Positions 63,823-64,000 of a stretch of 64,000 bases of DNA are shown here, one piece after another. The translations under genes and the position numbers were made by a program. Numbering within the stretch: position 1 is the first letter of the stretch; the number at the start of each line of letters is the position of its first letter. The notes under the pieces were generated by a model. It was not told the DNA's origin, did not search any database, and worked only from the letters and a program-made list of their open reading frames with translations. Location of the stretch: contig NZ_JAIVAI010000003.1 in assembly GCF_020171525.1 (NCBI RefSeq), positions 62,001 through 126,000 of the forward strand, given 5' to 3'. This DNA is from Halobacillus yeomjeoni (GTDB taxonomy: Bacteria > Bacillota > Bacilli > Bacillales > Halobacillaceae).

Positions 63823-64000
63823 ATGACACATTTACAAGGTATTGCAGCTTCCAGTGGAATCGCGATTGCGAAAGTATATCCACTGGAGGCTCCGGACCTG
63901 TCTTACAGCAAAGAGAAAGTTGAACAACCAGAAACAGAAGTAGAACGACTGCATCAAGCACTTGAGGTCTCTAAATCTGAGCTCGAGAAAATTAAAGAGC
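63823..64000 (+). CDS. ptsI: PTS enzyme I, N-terminal part
   Basis: Starts four bases after the ptsH stop and runs off the right edge; 59 residues are visible (MTHLQGIAASSGIAIAKVYPL and a helical acidic continuation), matching the N terminus of PtsI. Enzyme I takes phosphate from phosphoenolpyruvate and gives it to HPr. GGGAGAATAA before the ATG serves as Shine-Dalgarno. Confidence 0.93.
   Translation, partial: MTHLQGIAASSGIAIAKVYPLEAPDLSYSKEKVEQPETEVERLHQALEVSKSELEKIKE

Overview
This is a 64 kb piece of chromosome from a low-to-moderate G+C, endospore-forming member of the Bacillaceae. Evidence: long blocks of Bacillus subtilis gene order (yunDE-sufBUSDC; yurZ-metQPN-yusDEF-gcvH-yusI-fadEAN-fadM; ycgFGH; secG-est-rnr-smpB-ssrA; fruRKA), acid-soluble spore proteins, several coat-type proteins, S-box riboswitches, and Shine-Dalgarno sequences of the AAGGAGG type in front of nearly every gene. 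The acidic proteins and an extra glycine-betaine binding lipoprotein suggest a moderate halophile such as Halobacillus or a relative, but this genus call is inference. I see no prophage, insertion sequence, CRISPR array or rRNA/tRNA; the only RNA gene is tmRNA.

Layout. 1-6600: the yunD (partial) and yunE pair, then the complete SUF iron-sulfur operon, transcribed right to left. 6600-12820: a small unknown ORF, yurZ, the methionine importer metNPQ behind two successive SAM riboswitches, a cytoplasmic thioredoxin-like protein, yusD/yusE/yusF and gcvH. 12900-20075: yusI and the fatty-acid degradation genes fadN-fadA-fadE under a FadR box, plus proline dehydrogenase fadM. 20300-22200: two coat-like proteins behind a sigma-G-like promoter, a CopZ-like chaperone and a paired FluC/CrcB fluoride channel. 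22200-24300: a tightly coupled four-gene operon (heme-monooxygenase-like fold, helical protein of unknown family, cobalamin-binding protein, PAS-STAS protein); this is my best candidate for an undescribed signalling system. 24400-29700: a release-factor-like protein, a MoxR/DUF58/DUF4129 operon and an orphan betaine-binding protein.

30250-36370: a PbuE-like exporter divergent from a TrmB-type regulator around a palindrome, a flavodoxin with a Fur box inside its promoter, spore proteins (an alpha/beta SASP, SspL), an HpaB-like flavin hydroxylase and an AIM24 protein. 36370-43700: a 21-bp tandem repeat next to a NERD protein gene, an iron alcohol dehydrogenase, small oxidoreductase, PhnB-like and phosphatase genes, an ArsR-SRPBCC fusion regulator with doubled operators, ilvD and a DUF1540 protein. 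43900-51200: murB, a PAS/GGDEF/EAL/PilZ protein, ypjP, a coat-like protein, and ycgF and ycgG. 51200-59700: ycgH, a dimethylargininase-like enzyme, tmRNA-smpB-rnr-est-secG, a GNAT protein and a Tad2-like protein. 59900-64000: fruR-fruK-fruA directly followed by ptsH and the start of ptsI.

The genes together cover cofactor and redox maintenance (SUF, flavodoxin, thioredoxin-like proteins), sulfur amino acid uptake, lipid and proline oxidation, ribosome rescue and RNA decay, and fructose uptake with its general PTS proteins adjacent. Starts were often moved inward from the longest open frame to the codon placed 5-12 bases after a Shine-Dalgarno sequence; functional calls rest on motifs and remembered family features, not on searches.
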